Assembly: GCF_030489605.1 (NCBI RefSeq)
Contig: NZ_JAUKFY010000035.1
Location: 1-33,957, forward strand
Source of the DNA: Brevibacillus laterosporus
GTDB taxonomy: Bacteria > Bacillota > Bacilli > Brevibacillales > Brevibacillaceae
Direction: 5' to 3'
Length of the DNA stretch: 33,957 nucleotides
In this document: positions 33,869-33,957 of the stretch, one piece after another
How the letters are laid out: every line of letters starts with the position of its first letter
Position numbering within the stretch: position 1 is the first letter of the stretch
Program-made: the position numbers and the translations under genes
The notes under the pieces: model-generated
The model's input: the letters and a program-made list of their open reading frames with translations, nothing else
Databases searched by the model: none
What the model was told of the DNA's origin: nothing

Positions 33869-33957
33869 AAGAGCCTTATAGTTTTTAGAACAAAACTATA
33901 CGGCTCTTACAGCGTGTAGACAAAATACCGAAAGGTATAGAGGTCTGCACGCTTTTT
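33869..33957 (+). ncRNA. Structured RNA 3' end or terminator cluster
   Basis: Hairpin 1: AAGAGCC/GGCTCTT (33869-33875, 33902-33908) with inner TATAGTTTT/AAAACTATA. Hairpin 2: GCGTGTAGAC/GTCTGCACGC (33912-33921, 33943-33952, one wobble) enclosing ATACC-GAAA-GGTAT, with asymmetric internal loop AAA/AGAG and a T5 run reaching the window end. The GNRA tetraloop and internal loop suggest more than a plain terminator. Confidence 0.45.

Overview
The window looks like chromosomal DNA of a low-GC Bacillota. The gene set (an AraC regulator fused to a siderophore-binding lipoprotein, a Gram-positive RND pump with a lipoprotein adaptor, Mn-superoxide dismutase beside a SufR-like regulator, phasin with an AarF kinase, AGGAGG ribosome binding sites and TTGNNN-N17-TATAAT promoters) suggests Paenibacillaceae, perhaps Brevibacillus. 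That placement is inference from gene content; no rRNA, tRNA, CRISPR array or phage module was seen.

Region by region. 1-1.85 kb: a minus-strand LytTR regulator with two small membrane proteins (DUF3021-like and DUF6622-like) and a tandem 21-bp-period repeat between them that fits a LytTR binding site. 1.9-3.6 kb: sodA, a SufR-like iron-sulfur regulator and a 34-codon ORF. 3.8-11.1 kb: an RlaP-type nucleotidyltransferase, two paralogous zinc-ribbon proteins with near-identical promoters, a Fur-controlled AraC/siderophore-binding fusion, a CPBP membrane protease, a kptA (RNA 2'-phosphotransferase) gene cut by one stop codon, and an unknown ORF. 11.4-16.1 kb: a small secreted protein, hutG-gltS (formiminoglutamate hydrolysis and glutamate transport) divergent from a LysR regulator, and a Nudix hydrolase.

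16.3-20.6 kb is a gene graveyard: a nonsense-riddled frame, a truncated phzF, further remnants, a GNAT acetyltransferase remnant and the 5' end of a Tn3-family transposase. One intact alpha/beta-hydrolase-like gene and a perfect 36-bp hairpin sit among them. 21-26.7 kb holds an RND permease/adaptor operon, its probable operator and a winged-helix regulator. 26.7-30.8 kb holds a second, decayed AarF copy and an apparent phasin - cytochrome P450 - AarF operon. 30.9-34 kb is again decayed: a frameshifted gene, a Tn3-type terminal inverted repeat, an arsA fragment fused to a methyltransferase that carries an in-frame TGA, a cytidine deaminase with an in-frame TAA but intact promoter and operator, a DUF5677-like remnant and a structured RNA or terminator at the window edge.

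The two most notable themes are (1) a pair of undescribed zinc-ribbon paralogs, each lying next to an RNA-repair-type enzyme (RlaP, KptA), and (2) at least eight reading frames broken by single in-frame stop codons, most of which a single C-to-T change from CAA, CAG or CGA could explain.
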